Part shown: in pieces, positions 1 to 9,119 of the stretch
Layout: each line of letters opens with the position of its first letter
Numbering within the stretch: the first letter of the stretch is position 1
NCBI RefSeq assembly: GCF_032341175.1
Contig: NZ_CP135435.1
Span: forward strand, 3,658,001 to 3,722,000
DNA: 64,000 nt
Direction of reading: 5' to 3'
Source of the DNA: Bacillus sp. DTU_2020_1000418_1_SI_GHA_SEK_038
GTDB lineage: Bacteria > Bacillota > Bacilli > Bacillales > Cytobacillaceae
Made by a program: the position numbers and the translations under genes
Notes under the pieces: generated by a model
Database searches by the model: none
Told to the model about the DNA's origin: nothing
What the model saw: the letters and a program-made list of their open reading frames with translations, nothing else

Positions 1-440
1 TCGTCCCATGGTACATTATTTCTGCCATTTACTTGTGCCCACCCAGTAATGCCTGGACGGACTAGATGCCTTTTTGCCTGTTCGGAATTATAGAGTGGGA
101 GGTATTCCATTAGTAAAGGTCTTGGACCAACTAAACTAAGGTCTCCCTTTATGACGTTAATGAGCTGTGGCAATTCGTCCAAACTATATTTCCTTATCCA
201 TTGGCCAAAAGGGGTTATCCGCTCTTCATCAGGCAATAAGTTGCCATTTTCATCCTTCAAGTCTGTCATGGATCGAAATTTATATAAATAAAATGGCTTT
301 TCCAGATAACCCGGCCGAAGCTGTTTAAAGATGATCGGAGACCCTAATTTAACATAAACCATCATAGATAGAATCATTAATATGGGGGAAAGGATGATGA
401 ATAAGAAGACAGCCATTAGAAGATCTATACATCTTTTCAT
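1..440 (-). CDS. Undecaprenyl-phosphate sugar phosphotransferase (partial, cut by window edge)
   Basis: The gene starts with ATG at 438-440 behind a GGAG site and runs off the window, so only about 146 N-terminal residues are seen. A hydrophobic anchor (residues 8-30) is followed by a bacterial sugar transferase domain with the motifs KFRSM, SLDELPQLINV and GDLSLVGPRPL near residue 115. Such monotopic membrane enzymes move a sugar-1-phosphate from a UDP-sugar onto undecaprenyl phosphate and so begin a repeat unit. It ends the visible polysaccharide cluster, just downstream of the CapD/EpsC-type dehydratase that could supply its donor. The sugar used cannot be told from sequence. Confidence 0.9.
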   Translation of the reverse strand, partial: MKRCIDLLMAVFLFIILSPILMILSMMVYVKLGSPIIFKQLRPGYLEKPFYLYKFRSMTDLKDENGNLLPDEERITPFGQWIRKYSLDELPQLINVIKGDLSLVGPRPLLMEYLPLYNSEQAKRHLVRPGITGWAQVNGRNNVPWD

Positions 441-488
441 AATTTCAATCTCCATTATAATTAAAATTCAATGGGCAGAGCTCAGGCC

Positions 489-2300
489 TTAGCCTTTACT
501 TGATTTCTGCCTAACGATTCTTAATAATTGCTTTCTAATTTCCTCTTTTGTCATATGTTTATATTCTAATATTAGCTTTTCAATCGGTTTAACATTGAAG
601 AAACTGCCTTTGCCAATATAAATATTCGAATGTACCTGTCTATCAATTATTTCATCTGATGCGAGAAGTTCCTCAAATAATTTTTCACCCGGGCGTATCC
701 CTGTAAAAGTAATTTCGATATCTTCTGTCTTATAGCCTGATAACCGGATTAAATTGTGAACAAGGTCAACAATTTTCACCGGATGGCCCATATCAAGAAT
801 AAAAATTTCTCCGCCCTTTGCTATCGCACCTGCTTGAATGACTAATCTTGCAGCTTCTGGGATAGTCATGAAATACCGCACCATATCGGGATGAGTCACG
901 GTTATTGGACCGCCATTTTTGATTTGCTTGATAAAAAGCGGAATCGCACTTCCTCTGCTTCCTAAAACATTGCCAAATCTCACTGCCACAAATTTCGTCT
1001 CGCTTTTTGCATTAAAATCTTGAACAATCATTTCCGCCAGCCTCTTTGAGGCGCCCATTACTCCTGTTGGATTCACCGCTTTATCTGTTGAGATCATAAC
1101 GAAAATACCAACCTTATGAACATGAGAGGCTTCAGCTACATTCTTTGTACCAATCACGTTATTTTTCAAAGCTTCATCAGGATTCCTTTCCATTAGGTGG
1201 ACATGTTTATGTGCTGCAGCATGGTAAATAATATCAGGGTGATATTTACCAATAATTTCAAATATCTTTTCGCGGTTCTGAATATCAGCTATTTCAGCAA
1301 TACAAGTTAACTGGTCCCCAAACTTTTCCTTCATTTCTAAGTCAATGTTATAAATGCTATTCTCCCCGTGCCCTAACAGAATCATTTTTCCTGGTTTAAA
1401 CTTTGCAACTTGCCTGCAAATTTCTGATCCAATAGACCCCCCTGCACCCGTTACTAAAATCACTTTCCCAAATATTGAATCACTAATACTCAAATCATCT
1501 AGAATAACAGGGTCTCTTCCTAATAAATCTTCGAACTGGATATCATGGACATCATTAAATGACCGTTTTCCTTCAATGATATCTTCAAGCATAGGCATTT
1601 TTTGTGTTTTGATATTTGTTTTTACACATTTAGTAAGAATTTCATTTAACTGATGTTTCTTTAAAGAAGGAATCGCAATAACAATCCGATCTATATTGAA
1701 CTTAGACACGACTGTTTCAATATCATTCGTTGTCCCTACTACCGGGACGCCATAAATATCAAGCTTTTGTTTATCAGGATCATCATCAATAAAAGCAACA
1801 GGGTGAAATCTGATGGAACTTGTTGTAATTAAATGTCTAACTAACATCGTCCCAGCTGAACCAGCACCGATAATGAGCGTTCTTTTATAATTTAAATGAT
1901 CCCAATCAATTGGGGTTAACGATACTTTCCAAAGAAATCGAACTCCGCTATTGAACAATGAAAACACAATTGAAAATATGAAAAGCAAACGAAAACTAAT
2001 CAATGAATTTGCAAATAATTGGATGAACATTATGCTGACCATCGTTAAAGCAGTTACAAGAAATAGGAGTGAAGCATCTTTTATATTGACATGCTCCCAC
2101 GCTTTTCGATGAAGCTTAAACAAGTATAAGAATACAAAATATATAAATGTGAATAGCACGATGGCTATAGATTCTTCTTTCCCAATCAGCATTAAGGAAA
2201 GCGGCTGTGCCATTATCAGCCAAACACTTAAAGCAAATGAGGCGAAGATTAAGAAAAGGTCCGCTAGAATAAAAAATGACAGTCGTTGCCTGTATGACAA
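489..2300 (-). CDS. CapD/EpsC-type membrane NDP-sugar 4,6-dehydratase
   Basis: 603 residues, the usual length for the EpsC/PglF/WbpM class. About four membrane segments lie in residues 8-125. A Rossmann-like domain follows (GAGSAGTMLVRHL near 145), then an SDR domain starting near 285 with GAGGSIGSEICRQ, the AAAHKHVHLMERNP motif and STDKAVNPTGVMGASKR. Family members convert UDP-GlcNAc to the 4-keto-6-deoxy sugar used for bacillosamine or FucNAc-like sugars. The start is TTG (2298-2300), with GGAGG 8 nt upstream. It probably supplies the donor for the initiating transferase immediately downstream. The substrate is inferred from the family only. Confidence 0.9.
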   Translation of the reverse strand: MSYRQRLSFFILADLFLIFASFALSVWLIMAQPLSLMLIGKEESIAIVLFTFIYFVFLYLFKLHRKAWEHVNIKDASLLFLVTALTMVSIMFIQLFANSLISFRLLFIFSIVFSLFNSGVRFLWKVSLTPIDWDHLNYKRTLIIGAGSAGTMLVRHLITTSSIRFHPVAFIDDDPDKQKLDIYGVPVVGTTNDIETVVSKFNIDRIVIAIPSLKKHQLNEILTKCVKTNIKTQKMPMLEDIIEGKRSFNDVHDIQFEDLLGRDPVILDDLSISDSIFGKVILVTGAGGSIGSEICRQVAKFKPGKMILLGHGENSIYNIDLEMKEKFGDQLTCIAEIADIQNREKIFEIIGKYHPDIIYHAAAHKHVHLMERNPDEALKNNVIGTKNVAEASHVHKVGIFVMISTDKAVNPTGVMGASKRLAEMIVQDFNAKSETKFVAVRFGNVLGSRGSAIPLFIKQIKNGGPITVTHPDMVRYFMTIPEAARLVIQAGAIAKGGEIFILDMGHPVKIVDLVHNLIRLSGYKTEDIEITFTGIRPGEKLFEELLASDEIIDRQVHSNIYIGKGSFFNVKPIEKLILEYKHMTKEEIRKQLLRIVRQKSSKG

Positions 2301-2431
2301 TGGTGTAATCCTCCAATCGATAACTCTAAATTCTGAAGGCTTTATGTTGGATAAGCTATTAGGTGTATGGCGGGGAATTGTGCGGGATATAGTGTTATAG
2401 AGTAATTTAATACTAACAGGAATTCAGGTCC

Positions 2432-3664
2432 TTACTTAACATCCTTCTCTAGTGCGTCTATAAGCCTTGTGGATAGTATTTCCCATGTATAGTTTCTTTC
2501 TAAGAAATCTCTCCCTATCATTCCTAATTGTTCACATTGGTCTTTGTCATTACTAAGGGTTTCTAATGTATCGGCAAACTCATTATGGCTTTTTGCCCAT
2601 TCGATATTGCCGAATTTAGCTAATTCAGGCAAAACCCTTTTGCTGTTTAAAACAATAGGAAGTTTTGCCGCCGTATAGTCATATAGTTTATTAAAGCTCA
2701 TGCCCCATTTATAAAGCTCTGAATCATGCATTGATAGAAGTCCTGCATCACAGTTTTCCAATAGTTTCGGAATATATTCTTTCGGCACAGGAGGAAAAAA
2801 TAAAACATTATCGAGTTTTTCCGCTTCCTTCATTTTTATTAATTTCTCTTTCTCGGGTCCATCTCCAAAAAATAGCATACAAACGTTGCTTTCCTTTTCC
2901 ATCAGCCTTTTGGCTGATAATAGGACGGGCTCCAAATGATCTGTGACCCCATGAGATCCAATATAAATAGCTTTAAAATGATCTTTTAACTGAGTATTAA
3001 ATAATTCATTTAATAAAGGGGGCAATTCTTTTGGACGATTATACCTCTTCAGATCTACACCATTTGGTATGACAAGTACCTTTTCTTTGCTGATTCCCCT
3101 GCTCTCTATATAGTCCTCAGCTTCCTTGAACAAGATAATAATGCGATCTGCCTTTTTATATAAAAAAAGCTCAAGCCAGCTTAATAGTTTTACAGCTGGA
3201 TGTCTTTTGGAGACTAGGCCTAAATCTATTAATGTTTGCGGCCATAAATCACGCTCTTCAAAATAAAACAGGCTCCCTTTCATTCGAGAAATAATATAGC
3301 CTAAGAAAGCAGCAAGCGGGTGTACGAGGGAACCTACTACTACATCCGGATTCTCCTTTGTTTTTATAGCTGCAAAAAATGATCTCCATGTGTAGCCAAT
3401 CATATTCCAAATCCTTTTTATATCATTCTTCTTATACTTGACTGTCTTAATCCATTTGTAGGTGATCCCGTCAATGGATTCCGTTTTCACTTTTTCCTTA
3501 GGACCTGTAATATTAGGATCCGTTCTGGATTGGTGCTCAAATGAAGAGGCAAATATCGTAACTTGATAGTTTCGCTTCACAAGTTCACTTGCCAGATCAT
3601 AGTGACGGGTACCCCCGCTTGATTTAGGGGTAATGGCGTAATGATTGAATATCCATATATTCAT
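2432..3664 (-). CDS. Glycosyltransferase family 4 (WbuB-like)
   Basis: 410 residues with the GT-B layout. The N-terminal half carries a glycine-rich loop (KSSGGTRHYDLA) and the C-terminal half has a nucleotide-sugar site (IPNGVDLKRY, YIGSHGVTDH, FFGDGPEKEKL). This resembles WbuB-type transferases that add amino sugars to a lipid-linked oligosaccharide. It has an ATG start behind GAGGT and lies 13 nt after the WbqC-like gene, so it is probably cotranscribed. Donor and acceptor are unknown. It is a cytoplasmic enzyme probably working at the inner face of the membrane. Confidence 0.85.
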   Translation of the reverse strand: MNIWIFNHYAITPKSSGGTRHYDLASELVKRNYQVTIFASSFEHQSRTDPNITGPKEKVKTESIDGITYKWIKTVKYKKNDIKRIWNMIGYTWRSFFAAIKTKENPDVVVGSLVHPLAAFLGYIISRMKGSLFYFEERDLWPQTLIDLGLVSKRHPAVKLLSWLELFLYKKADRIIILFKEAEDYIESRGISKEKVLVIPNGVDLKRYNRPKELPPLLNELFNTQLKDHFKAIYIGSHGVTDHLEPVLLSAKRLMEKESNVCMLFFGDGPEKEKLIKMKEAEKLDNVLFFPPVPKEYIPKLLENCDAGLLSMHDSELYKWGMSFNKLYDYTAAKLPIVLNSKRVLPELAKFGNIEWAKSHNEFADTLETLSNDKDQCEQLGMIGRDFLERNYTWEILSTRLIDALEKDVK

Positions 3665-3677
3665 ATAGCTACCTCAC

Positions 3678-4328
3678 TTATACATTAAACATATAGTCAA
3701 GAGTAGATAGACCCCCTACAAAATCATTATATTTTTGAGGATATATTTCTTCTTGAAATTCATGATATTCTACTTTGACATTTTCGTTCTGAAAGATTTG
3801 CTCATCTAAGTAATTTCTTCCGCTCGGACCAGATAAATAAACGGTCCCACCGACTTCTTTTACAAGATTCGTGATGAGCTGGGAGTTGCTTCCCTCTGCG
3901 TTTAAGGAAGATCCATAAATCGTCTTCGTTTTTATACTAAGATTCTCTTGAATCAGATGAATGCCCTTTGTCGTAAAGTCTATTAGCCTATCGGCATCGT
4001 CTTGATATAAATCATGTAACTGTTTGAATACATCATCAAAGTTTTTTGTTCCCCGGTATAATAATTCCAATGTCACCAGATGATCCTTTTTCCATTCTCT
4101 ACTATTGTCAATTTCCACTTCGTTCGTAATCTGATAAGCCCTCCCCTTCGAGATAACAGGCACAGTTAGCCACTGACCGCCATGCGGGCTTTTCACCTTT
4201 ACTCTATTTTGATACCCGCGCTTCGTAAATTGAACATTATCCAGGAAAATGAACAAATCGGCTTTAGCCATCTTGTCGAAAAAACCTAGCCAAGGAAATA
4301 GGTTTGGCTGATGAACCGTTACGATCAA
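3678..4328 (-). CDS. WbqC family protein
   Basis: 216 residues opening with VTVHQPNLFPWLGFFDKM, the hallmark of the WbqC family, and including the conserved FLDNVQFTKRGYQNR and SGPSGRNYLD blocks. WbqC-like proteins occur in O-antigen and capsule clusters that make unusual amino sugars, but their reaction is not well established. The chosen start is TTG (4326-4328), with an AGGA site 11 nt upstream. It sits between a PIG-L deacetylase and a glycosyltransferase, so a role in modifying an amino sugar is likely but inferred. Confidence 0.8.
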   Translation of the reverse strand: MIVTVHQPNLFPWLGFFDKMAKADLFIFLDNVQFTKRGYQNRVKVKSPHGGQWLTVPVISKGRAYQITNEVEIDNSREWKKDHLVTLELLYRGTKNFDDVFKQLHDLYQDDADRLIDFTTKGIHLIQENLSIKTKTIYGSSLNAEGSNSQLITNLVKEVGGTVYLSGPSGRNYLDEQIFQNENVKVEYHEFQEEIYPQKYNDFVGGLSTLDYMFNV

Positions 4329-4348
4329 TTTAATTCACATCCTTTAAT

Positions 4349-4984
4349 TTATAAATGAACACGCAGAACTTCAAACGCCTCTGCCCACTCTTTATTAATC
4401 TGGGTCCCTCTTACCTTAGCAAGTCCCTCTATAAATTCCTTAGTAAAATAAGGCTTTTGTAATTTAATTTGCGATGAATATGACTCGAGAGCCTTCCATT
4501 TAGCCTCAATATGCCTGTATTCAAGCTCCATAAATGAATGGGTTGAAAAGGTAATATGATTCCACGGAAGCTCGTAGCCTAATATCGATAAATTTTTGAA
4601 GGCCCTAACTCCTTCTGAATGGATGACTTGATGGTCCTGATGAACATCTTGCCCTGAAGGCAACAGCACTAAATCTGGTTGTATTAAACTTCTAAGCTTA
4701 ACCATTTCTTCTAAAATATCCTGTCGATAATAGGACAGTTTTCTAACTTTATATTTATAAACAAACAAATTCTTTTTAGGAATTTTCATCGTTTCCATCG
4801 CCCGATAGAACTCTTTTTCTAATATATCTAGTGGCGAGCCCTCTGGAACTGATTCCTCTGCTGTCGAAAAGACAGCTACAAAAACCTTTGAACCATCTTC
4901 CAAAAATTTAGCTATCGTGCCCCCGCAGCCTAACTCTGCATCATCCGTATGTGGAGCCAGAACTAAAATCTTTTTGTATTTCAA
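4349..4984 (-). CDS. PIG-L family deacetylase
   Basis: The start of the family domain is clear: KILVLAPHTDDAELGCGGT, with the HxDDxE-type zinc-binding motif, and HQDHQVIHSEG near residue 120 supplies the second histidine pair. PIG-L/LmbE enzymes remove N-acetyl groups from GlcNAc-containing substrates. I start it at TTG 4982-4984, because AAGGATG lies 7 nt ahead; a TTG two codons earlier would sit inside that site. It probably deacetylates an amino-sugar intermediate of the polysaccharide. The substrate is unknown. Confidence 0.85.
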   Translation of the reverse strand: MKYKKILVLAPHTDDAELGCGGTIAKFLEDGSKVFVAVFSTAEESVPEGSPLDILEKEFYRAMETMKIPKKNLFVYKYKVRKLSYYRQDILEEMVKLRSLIQPDLVLLPSGQDVHQDHQVIHSEGVRAFKNLSILGYELPWNHITFSTHSFMELEYRHIEAKWKALESYSSQIKLQKPYFTKEFIEGLAKVRGTQINKEWAEAFEVLRVHL

Positions 4985-5023
4985 AATCAATCATCCTTAT
5001 CCTAGTAATCAGACAAATAATTA

Positions 5024-5731
5024 TTATTCTTGATTTTTTAACAATTGATCTTCTGGTACACTTCTGATCTTTTTTGCTGGTGAACCTACGACGATTTCTT
5101 CTTGCAAAACATCCTTTGTCACTACACTTCCGGCTGCCACTGTCCCATCCTCATTGATCGTTTTCCCCGGAAGAATCGTGGCATTGGCTCCAATTCGGCC
5201 GCCATCCTTAATTGTGACTCCTTTAAACTTTCCAAATCTCTCCTTGCCCCTTGCCATATAATTATCATTTGTTGTCACGACACATGGTGCAACAAAGACA
5301 TAATCTCCTAATTCAGAGTAGGCTGTAATATAGCAGTTCGTCTCGAGCTTACAGTTCTTTCCGACTTTACAGTCATTCTCAATGGCTGCCCCGCGGCCGA
5401 CAATGGTTCTTTCTCCGATTGTCACCCGCTCTCGAATGGTTGCTAAATCAGCTATATATACATCATCTTCTATTTCTGCCTGCGCATAAATAATCGATGA
5501 TGTGCCGATTGTTACACCTGAACCGATTTTTGCCGGGGGAAGCTGTTTAGTTTCTGGCAGAATTGAGGCTTTGGCACGAGTTGGTTGTTTACCTATAACG
5601 GCATTGTCCTGAATAATCACGTTATTGCCAATTTGAGTTCCGCCGTAAATGACCACATTGTTGCCAATGATCACATTTTCCCCGAAAGAAACATTATTGC
5701 CAATCACGACATTTTGACCTTTTTCTACCAT
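5024..5731 (-). CDS. Left-handed beta-helix acyltransferase (WbpD/WbbJ type)
   Basis: 235 residues built almost wholly of hexapeptide repeats (IGNNVS, IGNNVV, IGSGVT, VYIADL, IGERTI, VGKNCK, IGANAT), which form a trimeric left-handed beta-helix. The TTNDNYM segment resembles the catalytic loop of sugar N-acetyltransferases. It is longer than the roughly 190 residues of WbpD because of extra N-terminal rungs. Together with the adjacent 2-epimerase and aminotransferase genes this suggests N-acetylation of a 3-amino sugar by acetyl-CoA. The start is ATG behind AGGGGGA. A PglD/EpsM-like role acting on the product of the 489-2300 enzyme is the main alternative. Confidence 0.8.
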   Translation of the reverse strand: MVEKGQNVVIGNNVSFGENVIIGNNVVIYGGTQIGNNVIIQDNAVIGKQPTRAKASILPETKQLPPAKIGSGVTIGTSSIIYAQAEIEDDVYIADLATIRERVTIGERTIVGRGAAIENDCKVGKNCKLETNCYITAYSELGDYVFVAPCVVTTNDNYMARGKERFGKFKGVTIKDGGRIGANATILPGKTINEDGTVAAGSVVTKDVLQEEIVVGSPAKKIRSVPEDQLLKNQE

Positions 5732-5754
5732 ACTTATCCCCCTAAAAAAGTATA

Positions 5755-5776
5755 GCCACCTGTTACTCCAGGCGGC
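5755..5776 (-). terminator. Terminator-like hairpin inside the polysaccharide operon
   Basis: An 8-bp GC-rich stem (GCCGCCTG/CAGGTGGC on the minus strand, loop GAGTAA) is followed by TATACTTTTTT. It lies in the 54-nt gap between the 2-epimerase and acyltransferase genes, so it could reduce expression of the distal genes unless it is read through. Confidence 0.65.
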
Positions 5777-5785
5777 TTTTCATCC

Positions 5786-6859
5786 TTATTGAAAATATTT
5801 CAAGATTTCTTTTACTATTTTCTCAGATGCCTTTCCGTCACCAAACAGCTTTTTAGAATAGTCCCCATTAGGAATAATCTCTTGAATAACAGCTGATAAA
5901 TCTTCGTTTAATACATTGACAAGGTGGTTGCATCCGGCTTCAACGGTTTCTACCCATTCGGTTTCAGAGCGCAGTGTGATGCAAGGAACTTTGGCAAAGT
6001 ATGCTTCTTTTTGAACACCGCCTGAATCCGTAATAATGGCTTTAGCCTTCTTTTCTAGCAATAACATTTCTAAATATGAAATAGGGGAAATCAACTGAAT
6101 ATGACTGGATTGATACAGCCGGTCGTACAAGCCGAATTCTTCCAGCCGTTGCTTTGTACGCGGATGAACGGGAAAAATCACCGTTTCCTGCATTTTTTCA
6201 AATGCGTGAACTATAGCTGTTAGTTTATCTGGAGAATCCGTATTATATGGCCTATGAATTGTGGCTAGTATATAGTTTTTTTCGGTGACCCTAAATGGCT
6301 TTAAAGTATATTTTTCTTCAGCTATCGCGGTGTTATATAGGACAGCATCATACATAACATCGCCTGCGTTTATGACGTTGTTGGTAATGCCTTCACGTTT
6401 CAAATTTTCTACCGCTGCCTCAGTTGGTGCAAATAACAAACTGGAAATATGATCGGTTAGTACCCGATTAATTTCTTCCGGCATTTTTTTATCAAAGCTT
6501 CTTAATCCCGCTTCAATATGAATAGTCGGGATATGAAGTTTACTTGCCGCAAGTGCCCCGGCAAGAGTGGAATTCGTATCGCCATAAACAAGGACGGCGT
6601 CTGGACGTTCATCCATCATCACTTCTTCAATTTTCTGTAACATGGCGGCGGTTTGCTTGCCATGTGAGGCTGAACCACAACCTAAATCATAATCAGGCTT
6701 AGGGATGTTCAATTCATCGAAGAATACTCCTGCCATATTGTAATCATAGTGCTGGCCAGTGTTGATTAATACTTCCGTCACAAGCTGACGAAGCATACGA
6801 GAAACAGGCGCCACTTTGACAAGCTGTGGCCGAGTGCCAACTACCGTTAAAATTTTCAA
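5786..6859 (-). CDS. UDP-N-acetyl sugar 2-epimerase (WecB/WbpI family)
   Basis: 357 residues, the typical length of non-hydrolysing UDP-GlcNAc 2-epimerases. Visible motifs are VVGTRPQLVK, NTGQHYDYNM, VYGDTNSTLAGALAA, HIEAGLRS, MPEEINRVLTDH and ITDSGGVQKEA. The YDLGCGSASHG stretch resembles WbpI-like enzymes, which convert UDP-2,3-diacetamido-glucuronate to the manno form, more than it does WecB. It starts with TTG behind GGGAG and lies 15 nt after the aminotransferase gene. The substrate is inferred from the WbpA/B/E/D-like neighbours. Confidence 0.85.
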   Translation of the reverse strand: MKILTVVGTRPQLVKVAPVSRMLRQLVTEVLINTGQHYDYNMAGVFFDELNIPKPDYDLGCGSASHGKQTAAMLQKIEEVMMDERPDAVLVYGDTNSTLAGALAASKLHIPTIHIEAGLRSFDKKMPEEINRVLTDHISSLLFAPTEAAVENLKREGITNNVINAGDVMYDAVLYNTAIAEEKYTLKPFRVTEKNYILATIHRPYNTDSPDKLTAIVHAFEKMQETVIFPVHPRTKQRLEEFGLYDRLYQSSHIQLISPISYLEMLLLEKKAKAIITDSGGVQKEAYFAKVPCITLRSETEWVETVEAGCNHLVNVLNEDLSAVIQEIIPNGDYSKKLFGDGKASEKIVKEILKYFQ

Positions 6860-6874
6860 TTGCTATTCTCTCCC

Positions 6875-7987
6875 TTACCTTTTGTAAAACTCGATCATCC
6901 TCTCTATGATATAATCCTGCTCCTCAAATTTTAGTTCAGGATACATCGGTAATGAAATCACTTCTTTCGCCGCTTTTTCTGTTTCAGGAAGATCCCCTTC
7001 CTTATACCCCAATCCTATAAATACAGGCTGTAAATGCAAAGGAATTGGATAATAGATCATTGTTTCAATACCACGTTTCTCTAAGTATACCTTTAATTCA
7101 TCTCTGTTCGGCACACGTAAAGTATATTGGTGAAAAACATGATAATAGCCATTTACTTGAACAGGCGTCTGGACAATATGATCAAGCTTTTCATGTATAT
7201 TTTGTGTATAGTAAAACGCCCTTTCTCGGCGTGCTTCTGTCCACTTATCGAGATAAGGAAATTTCACATTTAATATTGCTGCCTGTAACTCATCAAGCCG
7301 GCTGTTATACCCTAACACATGATGGACATATTTCGGCTTGCTTCCATGAACCCTAATTATTCTAGCTTTTTCAGCCAAGTCTAAATGATTTGTCACAATC
7401 ATACCCGCATCCCCATAGGCGCCAAGATTTTTTGTGGGAAAAAAACTGTATGTGGCTGCCTTTCCTAATTCCCCTGCTTTTTTTCCTTTATACATAGCGC
7501 CTATTGCTTGAGCTGCATCCTCAATTATGACTAATTGGTATTTGTCAGCGATTGCTTTAATGGTCTCCATATCAGCCATCTGTCCATATAAATGGACCGG
7601 AATAATAGCCTTTGTTCTTTCAGTAATCGCCGCTTCTATTTTCGTTGCGTCAATATTAAATGTGATGGGATCGATATCCACATAAACAGGTGTAGCTCCA
7701 GCACGCATGACAGCCCCGCTCGTTGCAAAAAAAGTAAAGGCAGTCGTAATTACTTCATCTCCTTCACCAACATTTGCAGCTTGAAGAGCAATATGGATGG
7801 CATCACTGCCATTTCCAACTCCAATCCCATGTGCCACATGACTATATGCAGCTAAATCTGCTTCAAGCTTCCTTACATTATCCCCTAAAATAAAAAAAGA
7901 AGAGGTCATCACTTCATCAAGCTTTTTTATGACTTCTTCCTTTATCAATTGATATTGTTCTGATAAATCCAACATTCGAATTTTCAT
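6875..7987 (-). CDS. DegT/DnrJ/EryC1/StrS sugar aminotransferase (WbpE-like)
   Basis: 370 residues with the standard PLP sugar-aminotransferase fold: GVGNGSDAIHIAL, GDEVITTAFTFFAT, VPVHLYGQMAD, EDAAQAIGA, and SFFPTKNLGAYGDAG with the PLP lysine near residue 185, then NSRLDELQAAIL. WbpE-type members aminate the 3-keto group of UDP-3-keto-GlcNAcA using glutamate. It has an ATG start behind AAGGAG. It is followed directly by the epimerase and acyltransferase genes, which gives an amination, acetylation and epimerisation set. A PglE/EpsN role is possible. Confidence 0.85.
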   Translation of the reverse strand: MKIRMLDLSEQYQLIKEEVIKKLDEVMTSSFFILGDNVRKLEADLAAYSHVAHGIGVGNGSDAIHIALQAANVGEGDEVITTAFTFFATSGAVMRAGATPVYVDIDPITFNIDATKIEAAITERTKAIIPVHLYGQMADMETIKAIADKYQLVIIEDAAQAIGAMYKGKKAGELGKAATYSFFPTKNLGAYGDAGMIVTNHLDLAEKARIIRVHGSKPKYVHHVLGYNSRLDELQAAILNVKFPYLDKWTEARRERAFYYTQNIHEKLDHIVQTPVQVNGYYHVFHQYTLRVPNRDELKVYLEKRGIETMIYYPIPLHLQPVFIGLGYKEGDLPETEKAAKEVISLPMYPELKFEEQDYIIERMIEFYKR

Positions 7988-8005
7988 CTTGAACTCCTTA
8001 TCGGT

Positions 8006-9103
8006 TTAATCAGCGGAAAGCTTTTCATAGATAGAGATTAAATGGCGGCTTTCAGCTTCCCAATTATATTCAGCCTTAATTGCTTTTTGTCCATTTTTCC
8101 CCAGCAAGGCTGCAGTTTCCGGATTTGTAAGAAAATAATTAATAGCATCGGCAATTGCTTGCGAATCATTAGGATCGACACAAATACCACATTTATGTTT
8201 CTCTATTATTTCCTTCCATTTAGGAAAATTAGAGCAAATAACTGGTATTCCAGCTGACATGTATTCAAACATTTTGTTAGGCTGAGAATGAATATGATTA
8301 GGTTCTGGCAAAAATGTAACGATGCCTGCAACTGACCTAGAAAGAACGCTTTTCACTTCCCCTCTATTTAAGGTTCCATGATATTGAACATTTTTTTGGG
8401 AATGTAATATTTCCAATATATCTTCTGAACCAACACGGCCCGCAAACTCTATTGTGCCTTTAATATAATTGGCTGCTTCTAATACTTGTTTTACTCCCCT
8501 GATATGACTAATGACACCAATGTAACAGACTGAATTTGTTTTGGTGAGTTCTACATCAGCCCGGGAACCCGCAAATTCATTTAATAAGGGAAAGTTGTTC
8601 ACATTAATGGTATTAGGATTTATGTTGTTGAACCGTTTGGTGATATATGGTGTCGCTGTAATGAGAAAGTCAAACTTTTTAGCGCTATAGTTTTCATAAG
8701 CTTCAAATACAGCAGCTACTGGTTTACGAATAATAACAGGAATCCAATATTTAGACATAATGGCTCGAGGCATATCTTCATGAATATCATAAATGACTTT
8801 TTTCCCAAGTTTCTTTAACTTCAACCCAATTGGAATCAGCTCTGGATCATGAAAGTGATAGATTTGTGCATCAATCTGAATGGCTTTTTTATAAACACGG
8901 TCAACTGTTTTTGTCATTCGCCTAAAACGGCTGCCCTTTTCTTCCGTTACCCCATGCAAATGAATACCATCAATTAATGCATCCTCTGTCCCCGGTACAA
9001 CGTAATGCACTTCATAACCTGCCTGGGCCAATGAACGGCATTCTTTATAAAAAACTCTAATATCAGTATGGGTGTGTACTGACGTTAAATGACAGATTTT
9101 CAT
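8006..9103 (-). CDS. Glycosyltransferase family 4
   Basis: 365 residues with a GT-B fold. KICHLTSVHTHTDIRVFYKE forms the N-terminal strand and loop, YDIHEDMP lies in the middle, and YIGVISHIRGVKQVLEA plus PNKMFEYMSAGIPVICSNFPKW form the donor-site region. It resembles capsule and exopolysaccharide transferases. It has an ATG start behind AAGGAG and lies 18 nt upstream of the aminotransferase gene in the same operon. Donor and acceptor cannot be read from the sequence. Confidence 0.85.
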   Translation of the reverse strand: MKICHLTSVHTHTDIRVFYKECRSLAQAGYEVHYVVPGTEDALIDGIHLHGVTEEKGSRFRRMTKTVDRVYKKAIQIDAQIYHFHDPELIPIGLKLKKLGKKVIYDIHEDMPRAIMSKYWIPVIIRKPVAAVFEAYENYSAKKFDFLITATPYITKRFNNINPNTINVNNFPLLNEFAGSRADVELTKTNSVCYIGVISHIRGVKQVLEAANYIKGTIEFAGRVGSEDILEILHSQKNVQYHGTLNRGEVKSVLSRSVAGIVTFLPEPNHIHSQPNKMFEYMSAGIPVICSNFPKWKEIIEKHKCGICVDPNDSQAIADAINYFLTNPETAALLGKNGQKAIKAEYNWEAESRHLISIYEKLSAD

Positions 9104-9119
9104 TAGAACTCCTTCATGT

